Of a stretch of 64,000 bases of DNA, positions 11,141 through 21,199 are shown piece after piece. The notes beneath the pieces were generated by a model. The model searched no databases, was not told the origin of the DNA, and saw only the letters and a list, made by a program, of their open reading frames with translations. The DNA is from Eurosta solidaginis. Its lineage: Eukaryota > Arthropoda > Insecta > Diptera > Tephritidae. The DNA lies in assembly GCF_040869045.1 (NCBI RefSeq), contig NC_090321.1, forward strand, positions 89,634,603-89,698,602. Direction: 5' to 3'. The translations under genes and the position numbers were made by a program. Numbering within the stretch: position 1 is the first letter of the stretch; each line of letters opens with the position of its first letter.

Positions 11141-11966
11141 GATGTACATTAGACTGGGTTGGTCCCCATACCAAAAAAAAAGTTGCTAATGTCCGCCCCT
11201 AAATTTGAAGATAATGTTGAGAGGGTTTCGGAAAAATTTTTTTTAATTTTTTTTGATCCTTCGAAATACAGCCAAAACGGTTATTTCGGTGTAACTTGGT
11301 TATTTGACGTGCGATTTTTAAATATGATATGTCATTATTTTGGCCTTGAGAAGCTTCACCGCTTCCGCTTAATGTCCTATTAAGCTATGAAGTCGTTTTC
11401 ACATGATTAGGTCAGCTAACAAAACTTTACCCCCCCCCCCCCCCCCCCCCCCTAATGTATGTTTTTTTTCCTTACCAAACGAAAGTACTTAAAAATTCAA
11501 GAAAATTTTGCTTTGAAACCATATTACTAAAATAATAAACAAAGAAGTTATAGCACTTTCAATATTTATTGCAACTGTTATTTTACCTGATTCTTATTAT
11601 ACTTAGACCTGAAACTCATGGTATTTTTGGAGGAAAAATTTCAGGGTTTGCATTGAAAAGTTAATAAAGATATGCCAAATATCATGAATAGGGGAAGTCA
11701 AAGTAAATAAGTGAGTCAAACCTGTTATTTCGTATTTATAATAATAACACTATGCGGCAAAATCAACTTTTTTCTGGGTATTGGACAAACCCACTTTTTC
11801 GTAGAGATCGAGGCTTAAGTAAACAAAGTACTATCTCCGTTTTTCGAACTTAGCCTTCAAAAAATAGATATCGGCTTACGAAGTTCGAAGTTCAAAATTC
11901 TACATTTCGAAATTGTATTTTATTTTTTTGTTAACGCGTTCAGCAAATTGAACTGAGGTGGGCGTG
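11141..11966. other. Non-coding stretch with a 23-nt poly-C run
   Basis: It begins GACTGGGTTGGTCCCCAT and may be a degraded interspersed repeat, but no second copy is in the window. A pure C run lies at 11430-11452. Confidence 0.5.
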
Positions 11967-12142
11967 GTCCGCCCTTTTCCCTTATTAGAAGGGCTGGATT
12001 CTTTTTTTGAGAAATTTAGTATAACAGCTGTTATACGAGGTGAAAAGTCAGAAGTCAGAGGCTGACTGTGTTCAGGAGACAGCTGTTATACTAATTTTCT
12101 CAAAAAAGAATCCAGCCCTTCTAATAAGGGAAAAGGGCGGAC
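11967..12142. mobile_element. 176-bp inverted-repeat element (MITE-like hairpin)
   Basis: The left arm starts GTCCGCCCTTTTCCCTTATTAG and the right arm ends with its reverse complement. Arms are about 64 bp and differ by one substitution and a 1-nt indel, around a ~48-nt loop. The whole could fold into a near-perfect hairpin. No clear target duplication or coding capacity was seen. Confidence 0.85.
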
Positions 12143-12350
12143 AGTATGCTGGCCTTCATACCGAAAGCCCCAGGAAAAAGACATGAAAATATATGTATAC
12201 AAAAAAATAAATATAAAAAATAAATAAATTAATTAATTAATATTTATTATCATTATCAAGAAGAAGAATTTTCCGATAATAAAATTATTGGTTTTCACTA
12301 CAATACATTCTTTATTCACAATTGTTTTTGTTTTTATCGGCCTATTGATA

Positions 12351-12668
12351 AATCATTCAAGCTTCGAATCGAGCTCAAGGCCAGAACAATAATTTTTTTA
12401 TAATGATAATTATTGTTATTTTTTAATTTTTCTATATAGCTAAATGGTTAGCGCAGCATGCCTAAAGCGTACTGATGATGAAGGCTTAGCGTCCTTCGAA
12501 ATGGATCTATCTGCGCAGCTATGACAGGTTGTCTGAAAAATTTTCTACTTACTATTCCAAAAACAAAATACAATTTTTCAAATTTAGAAAAATTAAAAAA
12601 TAACAATGATTATCATTATAAAAAAATTATTGTTCTGGTCTTGAGCTCGATTCGAACCTTGAATGATT
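12351..12668. mobile_element. Inverted-repeat element with 84-bp arms and tRNA-like core motifs
   Basis: Arms at 12351-12434 and 12585-12668 are inverted copies with about three mismatches. Each contains TTCGAATCGAGCTC; the right arm read on the minus strand gives GGTTCGAATC, a pol III B-box-like motif. The 150-bp core begins TAGCTAAATGGTTAGCGC, resembling a tRNA D-arm/A box. It may be a foldback element built from a tRNA-derived SINE (inference). Confidence 0.7.
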
Positions 12669-12751
12669 CTTTATTCAAAGTAAAATAAAACTGTGAGCAA
12701 CACTTCAAAATGATTGATAAAAATGTTAGAATAAAAATGCATGTATGCTAT

Positions 12752-13452
12752 TGTCACGGATATTAGCATCACTAAATTATCCCATCACTAAGGCGATGCT
12801 AAGGCCATGCCAAGCAGTATTTACGTTAATAATTAAATCAAGTATACACATATATAAGGCAGCCAGAGATATGTCACACACAGATGCATTTACTTATATG
12901 CCTATGTGCGCGCGAGAGACTGTAAACTACAAACATTCACATCAATAATTCAATCTTTATGTATCTACATAAACGAATAAATAATTGCGTCTACACATAT
13001 GTACGTGTACGAGCAGCGGAGCGGCAATGCACAAACACATGCATATATCTTATCTGAGTTGTCACAAGAGAGAGCAATAATTTGTGCACGTAGTTGTGGC
13101 TGGCGATTTTGTAGCCGAAACAACTAGTAAGTTCTGGAAATCGAAGAGCCTAGAAGTATGCAGCGTAAATTATAAAAGCGGGGCAAGCGAGTAAGAAGTA
13201 ATTCAGTTTGAGTTGAGCTATCAATCAGTTTGATTAAGCCCGCGATCTGGCGGCCAATAGTAGGGTTTCATTTGAGTTATTAATCAGTTTGGTTATTAAG
13301 CCAGCGAGTAGCAAAGTATAAGTGTTATTGTGAAGTACTTAATAAAGGCCATTTTTCCATCACTCAATATTGGAGTTATTTATTCAACAGTTTAGTGATT
13401 CGAACTTAGCAGAGGATTGCAAATAAGAGGATTTGCAAGTAAATTCGTTACA
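12752..13452 (+). repeat. 5' LTR, 701 bp
   Basis: It starts TGTCACGGATATTAGC and ends CGTTACA just before a TTGGTGTCAGAAG primer site. It contains an AATAAA-type signal (13343-13348). The first 229 bp recur at 15316-15544. Confidence 0.88.
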
Positions 13453-13453
13453 A

Positions 13454-13466
13454 TTGGTGTCAGAAG
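13454..13466 (+). promoter_or_regulatory. Putative primer binding site
   Basis: TTGGTGTCAGAAG lies one base after the 5' LTR, in the position and with the TGG start expected of a tRNA primer site. Confidence 0.7.
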
Positions 13467-13510
13467 AGGAATTGTTGAATATATTCCGAAGACTTCGAAT
13501 AAACTTGGAC

Positions 13511-13825
13511 ATGGCAAAGTTAAGTGAATTGAAGATCCCGCAACTGAAGAAGGAGTTGGAGAGCCGTGGATTGAATACAAGCGGCGTTAAACTCGAACTT
13601 CAGGCACGGCTACGAGAGGCAATGGAAGCAGAAGGAATTGATGTGGAAGAGTATGTCTTTCATCTTGATGGCGAGGAGACAACAAAAATTGAAGAGAAAA
13701 ACGAAACATCGCAGACGGTTACCAGTACAGACTTGAACATGATTTTAGCTGCAATATCTGCTCAAACATCGACAGTGTCATCTCAACTGAAAGCACAAGA
13801 GGCACGTATAACAGAAATGTCATGA
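13511..13825 (+). pseudogene. Gag N-terminus with SAP-like domain
   Basis: It starts at ATG 13511. Residues 2-40 (LSELKIPQLKKELESRGL, then LQARLREAM) match a SAP motif, a helix-turn-helix found in DNA/RNA-binding proteins and in some insect gypsy Gag proteins. A Gln/Ser-rich coiled coil follows. The frame is cut by TGA at 13823-13825 but continues in the same phase at 13826, so a single nonsense codon separates it from the rest of gag. Confidence 0.85.
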
Positions 13826-15304
13826 CAAATATTCACCAACATGTCATCACAACTGGAAGAACAGAAAACGTATATGTCATCACAGATGGAATCCCAAGAG
13901 ACACGTATAACAGCGAAGATTGAATCACAGGAGACACGTATCTCAGAAATGTCGTCAGAAATAACATCTAAAATTGAAGCACAAGAGGCACGTATATCAG
14001 AAATGTCGACACAAATTTCAGCACAGGTATCATCGCAGATCTCGGCACAACTAGAATCGCGTATGGAAGAGAAACTAACGCAGTTTCAGGAAGGGTTCAG
14101 TGGGCGACAAGATAAAATGGAGGCCGAAATAGATGCTTTGAAGGATCGGATTCAGGAGTTACAATTGAACCGTCCAATCACTTCAATGTCTACTCTGAAG
14201 GTAAAATCCCCAACGTTTGATGGTTCTGTTCCATTCCAGGTATTTAAGCTCCAATTTGAGAAGACGTCGGCAGCGAACAGCTGGAATGCTGAAGATAAAG
14301 TTGCAGCTCTGTTCGTGGCATTGAAAGGGCCAGCAGCCGAAATCCTACAGACGATTCCCGAAGGAGAGCGGAACAACTATGAAGCATTGATGGCCGCTGT
14401 CGAGAGACGTTATGGAAGCGAGCATAGGAAACAGATATTCCAAATTGAGTTGCAAAACCGTCACCAAAGAGCGGATGAGACTTTGCAGGAGTTTGCCTCG
14501 GATGTTGAAAGGTTGGCTCATCTCGCAAATGCGGACGCACTTGTGGAATACACCGAGAGGGTAAAAATCCAGAGTTTTATAAACGGCATACGGGACGTAG
14601 AAACGAAGCGAGCGACATATGCAAACCCAAAACCCACATTCGCAGAAACGGTATCGCATGCTCTGATTCAGGAAACAGCGTCGCTTTTGTGTAAGCCAGT
14701 CTTCAAAGCACGCCGTGTGGAAGTAGAAAGGCCAGAGTGGGTGGACACAATTTTGGAGGAGCACTTAAGGAAAGTAGTGGACAAGTACCATAAAGAATGG
14801 GATACCCGCATACCATTATTCTTGATGGCTTACCGATCAGCAGTGCATGAGACAACGGGCCAAACCCCTGCAAAAGTAATTTTTGGCAATGACCTTAGAC
14901 TGCCAGCTGATTTGAAGTTTGGGATAGATGCCAATGCGGAGAGAAATGTCAGGAAATCCACTAGTGATTTGGAAGAAGAGCTAAGAGAAATACATGATCT
15001 GATAAGGCAACGAACAAAGATTATGAGTGACAAGATGAAAGCCAGATATGATAAAGCACTTAATTCAGAAGGTTTTCAGGAAGGAGATTTGGTGCTGTTA
15101 TACAACCCACAACGTAAAAAAGGTTTGTCCCCGAAATTGCAGTGTAATTGGGAAGGCCCATACAAAGTTGTAAAACGGATCAACGATGTAGTGTACCGCA
15201 TACAAACCATCGGTAAACCACGAACCAAAATGAAGGTGGTCCATTTGGAAAGGCTGGCAACATTTAGATCGGGAGATTTGTCTGATCGGGACCATCAGAC
15301 TTAG
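13826..15304 (+). CDS. Deletion-made fusion of Gag capsid to integrase C-terminal tail
   Basis: One continuous frame (487 residues from ATG 13841). The first ~110 residues are an iterated coiled coil with E(S/A)QE(T/A)RI units. The next ~200 are capsid-like (FDGSVPFQVFKLQFEKT, RRYGSEH, QEFASDVERLAH). Near residue 305 (about 14755) the sequence switches to integrase: LRKVVDKYHKEWDTRIP, AYRSAVHETTGQTP and FGNDLRLP, then a tail with GDLVLLYNP, WEGPYKV and VHLERLA. All enzymatic domains between are gone, yet the frame is kept through to a stop just before the polypurine tract. Confidence 0.88.
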   Translation, partial: QIFTNMSSQLEEQKTYMSSQMESQETRITAKIESQETRISEMSSEITSKIEAQEARISEMSTQISAQVSSQISAQLESRMEEKLTQFQEGFSGRQDKMEAEIDALKDRIQELQLNRPITSMSTLKVKSPTFDGSVPFQVFKLQFEKTSAANSWNAEDKVAALFVALKGPAAEILQTIPEGERNNYEALMAAVERRYGSEHRKQIFQIELQNRHQRADETLQEFASDVERLAHLANADALVEYTERVKIQSFINGIRDVETKRATYANPKPTFAETVSHALIQETASLLCKPVFKARRVEVERPEWVDTILEEHLRKVVDKYHKEWDTRIPLFLMAYRSAVHETTGQTPAKVIFGNDLRLPADLKFGIDANAERNVRKSTSDLEEELREIHDLIRQRTKIMSDKMKARYDKALNSEGFQEGDLVLLYNPQRKKGLSPKLQCNWEGPYKVVKRINDVVYRIQTIGKPRTKMKVVHLERLATFRSGDLSDRDHQT

Positions 15305-15315
15305 GTGGAGGGCAG
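15304..15315 (+). promoter_or_regulatory. Polypurine tract
   Basis: GGTGGAGGGCAG immediately precedes the 3' LTR and would prime plus-strand DNA. Confidence 0.75.
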
Positions 15316-15544
15316 TGTCACGGATATTAGCATCACTAAATTATCCCATCACTAAGGCGATGCTAAGGCCATGCCAAGCAGTATTTACGTTAATAATTAA
15401 ATCAAGTATACACATATATAAGGCAGCCAGAGAGATGTCACACACAGATGGATTTACTTATATGCCTATGTGCGCGCGAGAGACTGTAAACTACAAACAT
15501 TCACATCAATAATTCAATCTTTATGTATCTACATAAACGAATAA
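15316..15544 (+). repeat. 3' LTR, truncated
   Basis: Repeats the first 229 bp of the 5' LTR and then breaks off at ACGAATAA into unrelated sequence. Confidence 0.9.
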
Positions 15545-16190
15545 GGTTTTTGGTCTACCATGGTGCTTTCTGCGTTCATTTCGCAGTCCTTGTTCAGGGT
15601 CATTCAAAAATGTTAAACAATAATAGAGTTTTCTTTCAGATATTCCCAAAGTATTTAGAAAAAAAATTTCACATACTGCAAATGTAGTAGCGTTTACTTG
15701 AAAAAAAATAGAGTTTCCTCTTGTTTTTGCGATGTTTTTAGATATGCGCCGACGCCTTTTTAGTACTGTTGGTTTGACAAAGCATAAAATAAACGTTTTT
15801 CGATGGAATTTAACTGCCAAAATTGTGAATGTATTTCGCTTCTTTCACCAATAACCATGTAATTTTATTTCTGCAATCACGAATGCAGTTTTCCTAACAG
15901 GGTGGTCGCATACTTACTGCAGGGCGTTCTACACCTTTCCTATTTACATATTTCTTTCCTTTTTCGCGACAGGATTTTCGTACGTTAATTTTCCATGATT
16001 CTGGATGTATCTGACTCTTTCGTGCCCTAATTTACCCAGTGCCTGAAGATGTTCCTTTTTCACAATTGTTAGCACTTTGTTCCAGGTTAGAGTTAACACG
16101 AATACTAGAACGAACCATGCCAATCTAGTCCTCAATATTAAAGGAAGGATCTAAAATTTCATCATCCGATAAAAAATTGCTTGCGGACAT
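15545..16190 (-). pseudogene. Decayed gene of an arthropod Cys-rich family of unknown function
   Basis: Reading minus from ATG 16190 one phase runs through an acidic start (MSASNFLSDDEIL), a basic block (HPESWKINVRKSCREKGKKY) and VSMRPPC, then a Cys pair (NCIRDC), interrupted by three stops (near 16128, 16032 and 15908). After two phase changes it continues with QFWQLNSIEKRLFYAL and, at 15545-15820, FAVCEIFFLNTLGIS and NERRKHHGRPK. This order (basic block, PPC plus cysteines, then VCxxFFLxTLxIS) recalls uncharacterised multi-copy insect proteins, possibly transposon-linked (from memory of the family, not searched). No introns are evident. Its 3' end is cut by the truncated LTR. Confidence 0.5.
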
Positions 16191-16531
16191 GTGACTATTC
16201 ATTATTTTTGTTTGAAATAAAATTCACTTTTTTAATCACAAGCGCGGCAACAAGCAAAAATATAGTTAACTGAATTTTATATTAAACCGGTACCTATTTT
16301 AAAAATATTTCTCGGCCAAAGTAGTTATTTTCCACAAGTGAAATCACATTTTCTTTTACTTGGTTCGATTCCTTCACCAAAAGAAGCAATAGATGGTATG
16401 GAGTATAAACAAAGCCAATATATTTATTTAAACTCACATCTATTTTCTGTTTTTGTTACTTGACATGCTCAATGTATATAAGTGCATTTAAAATTGTATG
16501 ACATACGAGAACTGTATTCTTAACAAAACAA
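16191..16531. other. Non-coding spacer
   Basis: AT-rich sequence without a recognised gene or repeat. Confidence 0.5.
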
Positions 16532-16612
16532 GTAAGGAAGGTTAAGTTCGGGTGTAACCGAACATTACATACTCAGTTGAGAGCTATGGTGACAACATAA
16601 GGGAAAATAACC

Positions 16613-19508
16613 ATGTAGGAAAATGAACCGAGGGTAACCCTGGAATGTGTTTGTATGACATGGGTATCAAATGAAAGGTATTAAAGAGTATTTTAAGAGG
16701 GAGTGGGCCATAGTTCTATAGGTGGACGCCATTTAGGGATATCGCTATAAAGGTGGATCAGGGTTGACTCTAGAATTTGTTTGTACGATATGTGTATCAA
16801 ATCAAAGGTATTAATGCAGGTTTTAAAAGGGAGTGGTGGTAGTTTTATAGGTGGTCGCCTTTTCGAGATATCGCCATAAAGGTGGACCAGGGGTGACTCT
16901 AGAATGCGTTTGTACAATATGGGTATCAAACGAAAGGTGTTAATGAGTATTATAAAAGGGCGCGGGGCTTAGTTCTATAGGTGGACGCCTTTTCGAGATA
17001 TAGCCATAAAGGTGGACCAGGGGTGACTCTAGAATGTGTTTGTACGATATGGGTATCAAATTAAAAGTATTAATGAGGGTTTTAAAAGGGAGTGGTGGTA
17101 GTTGTATAAGTGGTCGCCTTTTCGAGATATCGGCATAAAGGTGGGCCAGGGGTGACTCTAGAATGCGTTTGTACAATATGGGTATCAAACGAAAGGTGTT
17201 AATGAGGGTTTTAAAAGGGAGTGGTGGTAGTTGTATAGGTGGTCGCCTTTTCGAGATATCGGCATAAAGGTGGACCAGGGGTGACTCTAGAATGCGTTTG
17301 TATAATATGGGTATCAAACGAAAGGTGTTAATTATTATTTTAAAAGGGCGTGGGACGCCTTCTCGAGATATATCTATAAAGGTGGACCAGGGGTGACTCT
17401 AGAATATGTTTGTACGATATGGGTATCAAATGAAAGGTGTTAATGAGTATTTTAGAAGAGCGTGGGGCTTAGTTCTATAGGTGGACGCCTTTTCGAGATA
17501 TCGCCATAAAGGTGGACCAGAGGTGACTCTAGAATGTGTTTGTACGATATGGGTATCAAATGAAAGGTATTAATGAGGGTTTTAAAAGGGAGTGGTGGTA
17601 GTTGTATAAGTGGTCGCCTTTTCAAGATATCGGCATAAAGGTGGGCCAGGGGTGACTCTAGAATGCGTTTGTACAATATGGGTATCAAACGAAAGGTGTT
17701 AATTAGTATTTTAAAAGGGCGTGGGGCTTAGTTCTATAGGTGGACGCCTTTTCGAGATATCGCCATAAATGTGGATCAGGGGTGACTCTAGAATGTGTTT
17801 GTACGATATGGGTATCAAATTAAAGGTATTAATGAGGGTTGTAAAAGGGAGTGGTGCTAGTTGTATAGGTGGTCACCTTTTCGAGATATCGGCATAAAGG
17901 TGGACCAGGGTGACCCTAGAATTTGTTTGTACAATATGGGTATCAAACGAAAGGTGTTAATGAGTATTTCAAAAGGGCGTGGGGTTTAGTTCTATAGGTG
18001 GACGCCTTTTCGAGATATCGCCATTAAGGTGGACCAGGGGTGACTCTAGAATGTGTTTGTACGATATGGGTATCAAATTAAAGGTATTAATGAGGGTTTT
18101 AAAAGGGAGTGGTGGTAGTTGTATAGGTGGTCGCCTTTTCGAGATATCGGCATAAAGGTGGACCAGGGGTGACTCCAGAATGCGTTTGTACAATATGGGT
18201 ATCAAATGAAAGGTGTTAATGAGTATTTTAAAAGGGCGTGGGTCTTAGTTCTATAGGTGGACGCCTTTTCGAGATATCGCCATAAAGGTGGACCAGGGTG
18301 ACTCTAGAATGTGTTTGTACGATACGGGTATCAAATTAAAGGTGTTAATGAGGGTTTTAAAAGGGAGTGGTGGTAGTTGTATAGGTGGTCACCTTTTCGA
18401 GATATCGGTATAAAGGTGGACCAGGGTGACCCTAGAATTTGTTTGTACAATATGGGTATCAAACGAAAGGTGTTAATGAGTATTTCAAAAGGGCGTGGGG
18501 TTTAGTTCTATAGGTGGACGCCTTTTCGAGATATCGCCATTAAGGTGAACCAGGGGTGACTCTAGAATGTGTTTGTACGATATGGGTATCAAATTAAAGG
18601 TATTAATGAGGGTTTTAAAAGGGAGTGGTGGTAGTTGTATAGGTGGTCGCCTTTTCGAGATATCGGCATAAAGGTGGACCAGGGGTGACTCCAGAATGCG
18701 TTTGTACAATATGGGTATCAAATGAAAGGTGTTAATGAGTATTTAAAAGGGCGTGGGTCTTAGTTCTATTGGTGGACGCCTTTTCGAGATATCGCCATAA
18801 AGGTGGACCAGGGGTGACTCTAGAATGTGTTTGTACGATACGGGTATCAAATTAAAGGTGTTAATGAGGGTTTTAAAAGGGAGTGGTGGTAGTTGTATAG
18901 GTGGTCGCCTTTTCGAGATATCGGCATAAAGGTGGACCAGGGGTGACTCTAGAAAGCGTTTGTACAATATGGGTATCAAACGAAAGGTGGTAATGAGTAT
19001 TTTAAAAGGGCGTGTGGCTTAGTTCTATAGGTGGACGCATTTTCGAGATATGGCCATAAAGGTGAACCAGGGGTGAATCTAGAATGTGTTTGTACGATAT
19101 GGGTAACAAATTAAAGGTATTAATGAGGGTTTTAAAAGGGAGTGGTGGTAGTTGTATAGGTGGTCGCCTTTTCGGGATATCGGCATAAAGGTGGACCAGG
19201 GGTGACTCTAGAATACGTTTGTACAATATGGCTATCAAATGAAAGGTGTTAATGAGTATTTTAAAGGGAGTGGGCCTTAGTTCTATAGGTGGACGCCTTT
19301 TCGAGATATCGCCATAAAGGTGGACCAGGGGTGACTCTAGAATTTGTTTGTACAATATGGGTATCAAACGAAAGGTGTTAATGAGTATTTTAAAAGGGCG
19401 TGTGGCTTAGTTCTATAGGTTAACGCCTTTTCGAGATATCGCCATAAAGGTGGACCAGGGGTGACTCTAGAATGTGTTTGTACGATATGGGTATCAAATT
19501 AAAGGTAT
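16613..19508. repeat. 129-bp satellite array, left block (about 22 monomers)
   Basis: Monomers carry GTTTGTACGATATGGGTATC, AAAGGTnTTAATGAG, GGAGTGG, TATAGGTGG(A/T)CGCC, TTTTCGAGATATCG, CATAAAGGTGGACCAGG and GTGACTCTAGAAT. Two monomer types alternate (GGACGCC with CGCCATAAAG; GGTCGCC with CGGCATAAAG), giving a 258-bp higher-order unit, seen in the spacing of equivalent points at 17969, 18485, 18743 and 19002. Because 129 is a multiple of three, minus-strand frames stay open over several monomers; I treat these as by-products, not genes. Confidence 0.92.
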
Positions 19509-21199
19509 TATTTATTTATTTATTTATCTCGTTTTAATCTAGAAAATGTGAACATTTTCATACAGATTACAAGAAAAAAAAAGACACACAGTTATTTAAT
19601 CGTAAAAACTAAAAGTTACCTAAAAGTTTACGTACATAAGTCATTTAATATCGATTTAAACATATGTTTTGTGGAGGAAAAGTCCAGAGCCACAGGATTT
19701 GATAGCATATTAAACTCTTTTAAAGCTCTTGAAATTGGAGCATTAGACGCGTAATTTGTTCTAACCGTGTCCAACCAGACAGTATCGTGATTGCGGTGAC
19801 TCCTCTGTGGGATGTTGAAACAAATTCTGGCCAGCAGAAATGGGCAGTCAATCGCTCCACTTATCAAGTCAAAAACAAAGGTGAGAGACAGAATAGAACG
19901 TCTGCTGTTTAACGATTTTAGGTTTATGAGCAAACAGCGACTACTGTAAGAAGGAATCGGGTCATTGAAATGCAACGACCGTAGGGCAAAGCGAACAAAA
20001 ACTTTTTGCACACGTTCAAGCATGGTAATGTGACAATTATAGAATGGCCTCCAGATAAAGACGGCGTATTCTAATTTAGACCGCACAAGAGAGGTGTATA
20101 GCAATTTTAATGTGTAAGGATCGGTAAAATCAGAGCTAAATCGTTTGATGAAGGCAAGTGTTGAATATGCCTTCGCTATTATGTAATTCAAATGGGTTTG
20201 AAACAGAAATTTACAATCGAATACAACACCAAGATCAGTAATTTCACTTAAAGTGGATAATCGAAGACCATCGATTTTATACCATGTGGGTAACGGACAG
20301 CGAGACTTTGAGTAGCAAACATTTGAGCACTTTTTTATATTAAGATTCAACTTATTACGTTTACACCAGTCGGCAACATTATCTATATCAGATTGTAGCC
20401 TTACCATGTCTTCATTGCTCGTAATTGTCGAAAAAATCTTAAGATCATCAGCGTACAACAGAAAATTTGCGTAATTGAAACAGCTGGTTATATCGTTGAT
20501 GAAAATTACGAAGAGAAGCGGGCCCAGTATGCTACCCTGTGGAACCCCAGAAGTCGCAATGAAAGGATCAGATGATGCCCCATCAACCGTAACCACACAT
20601 TTACGAGAGGAGAGATAGGATTCAAGCCATTTTAAAAGAGTGGAATGAAATCCTAGAGCTGTCAGTTTCAATAATAAAATTGTGTGGTTCACCTTGTCAA
20701 AAGCTTTTGAAAAGTAAGTGTAAACTGAATCAACTTGAAGGCGATTTTGAAACGCAGAAATGCAGTATTCCGAAAATACGGCGAGGTTTGAGACTGTTGA
20801 GCGACCTTTAACAAAACCGTGTCGTTGAGCGGAGATCAAGTGATTTACCGTAAAATAAATTTTATTTTTAACTATAGCCTCAAATAGTTTTGAGACTGAG
20901 GATATCTTTGAAATTGGCCGATAATTCGCAATATTGTTCTTATTACCACTTTTAAACACTGGAGTGATAGAACTGACTTTCCACGCATCAATAAACACTC
21001 CTCGTTCAAGTGATTTATTGAATAGAACTAACAATGGGGAAGCAAGGGCAGAACATTTTTTTAATAGGTATGAGACAACCCATCCACATCGGTTTTAGTA
21101 GACATCTTCAGTTGTAGGATTCCTTTTTCAATATCAGCGAGCGTTAGGGTTAGCGATCCAAAATTTATTGGGGAATTTATGTTCGTGTAACACACCTGA
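19509..21199 (-). mobile_element. 5'-truncated non-LTR retrotransposon inserted in the satellite array
   Basis: It interrupts the array between ...AAAGGTATTA (19508) and ATTAATGAGG (about 21207), giving a short ATTA duplication. The 3' tail on the minus strand is (TAAA)n. It contains only the reverse transcriptase and C-terminal part of ORF2. Confidence 0.85.
19628..21034 (-). CDS. Reverse transcriptase of non-LTR element (jockey/CR1 group)
   Basis: 468 residues without a stop. Motifs run in order: TPVFKSGNKNNIANYRPIS, GFVKGRSTVSNL, FSKAFDKVNH, SGVPQGSILGPLLF, the catalytic FLLYADDLKIF, and LNLNIKKC. A ~190-residue C-terminal part with LVRSKLEYAVFIWRPF follows. No RNase H is present. Coding resemblance resumes upstream to about 21170 after one frameshift near 21085, so the frame is nearly intact but lacks an endonuclease. 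The catalytic Asp pair is present. The tail type and motifs suggest a CR1- or jockey-related clade; a tree would settle it. Confidence 0.88.
   Translation of the reverse strand: MLVLFNKSLERGVFIDAWKVSSITPVFKSGNKNNIANYRPISKISSVSKLFEAIVKNKIYFTVNHLISAQRHGFVKGRSTVSNLAVFSEYCISAFQNRLQVDSVYTYFSKAFDKVNHTILLLKLTALGFHSTLLKWLESYLSSRKCVVTVDGASSDPFIATSGVPQGSILGPLLFVIFINDITSCFNYANFLLYADDLKIFSTITSNEDMVRLQSDIDNVADWCKRNKLNLNIKKCSNVCYSKSRCPLPTWYKIDGLRLSTLSEITDLGVVFDCKFLFQTHLNYIIAKAYSTLAFIKRFSSDFTDPYTLKLLYTSLVRSKLEYAVFIWRPFYNCHITMLERVQKVFVRFALRSLHFNDPIPSYSSRCLLINLKSLNSRRSILSLTFVFDLISGAIDCPFLLARICFNIPQRSHRNHDTVWLDTVRTNYASNAPISRALKEFNMLSNPVALDFSSTKHMFKSILNDLCT

Larger units (their letters stand above)
12752..15544 (+). 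mobile_element. Ty3/gypsy LTR retrotransposon with large internal deletion
   Basis: A 5' LTR (12752-13452), primer site, gag, integrase C-terminus, polypurine tract and truncated 3' LTR (15316-15544) lie in order on the plus strand. Protease, RT, RNase H and the integrase catalytic core are absent. The 3' LTR stops after its first 229 bp where a decayed gene (15545-16190) begins, so no target duplication can be tested. The first 229 bp of the LTRs differ at two visible sites. Confidence 0.92.

Noticed and set aside
19628..21034. Host telomerase or group II intron RT
   Set aside because: The motif order, (TAAA)n tail, short duplication and position inside a repeat fit a non-LTR element.
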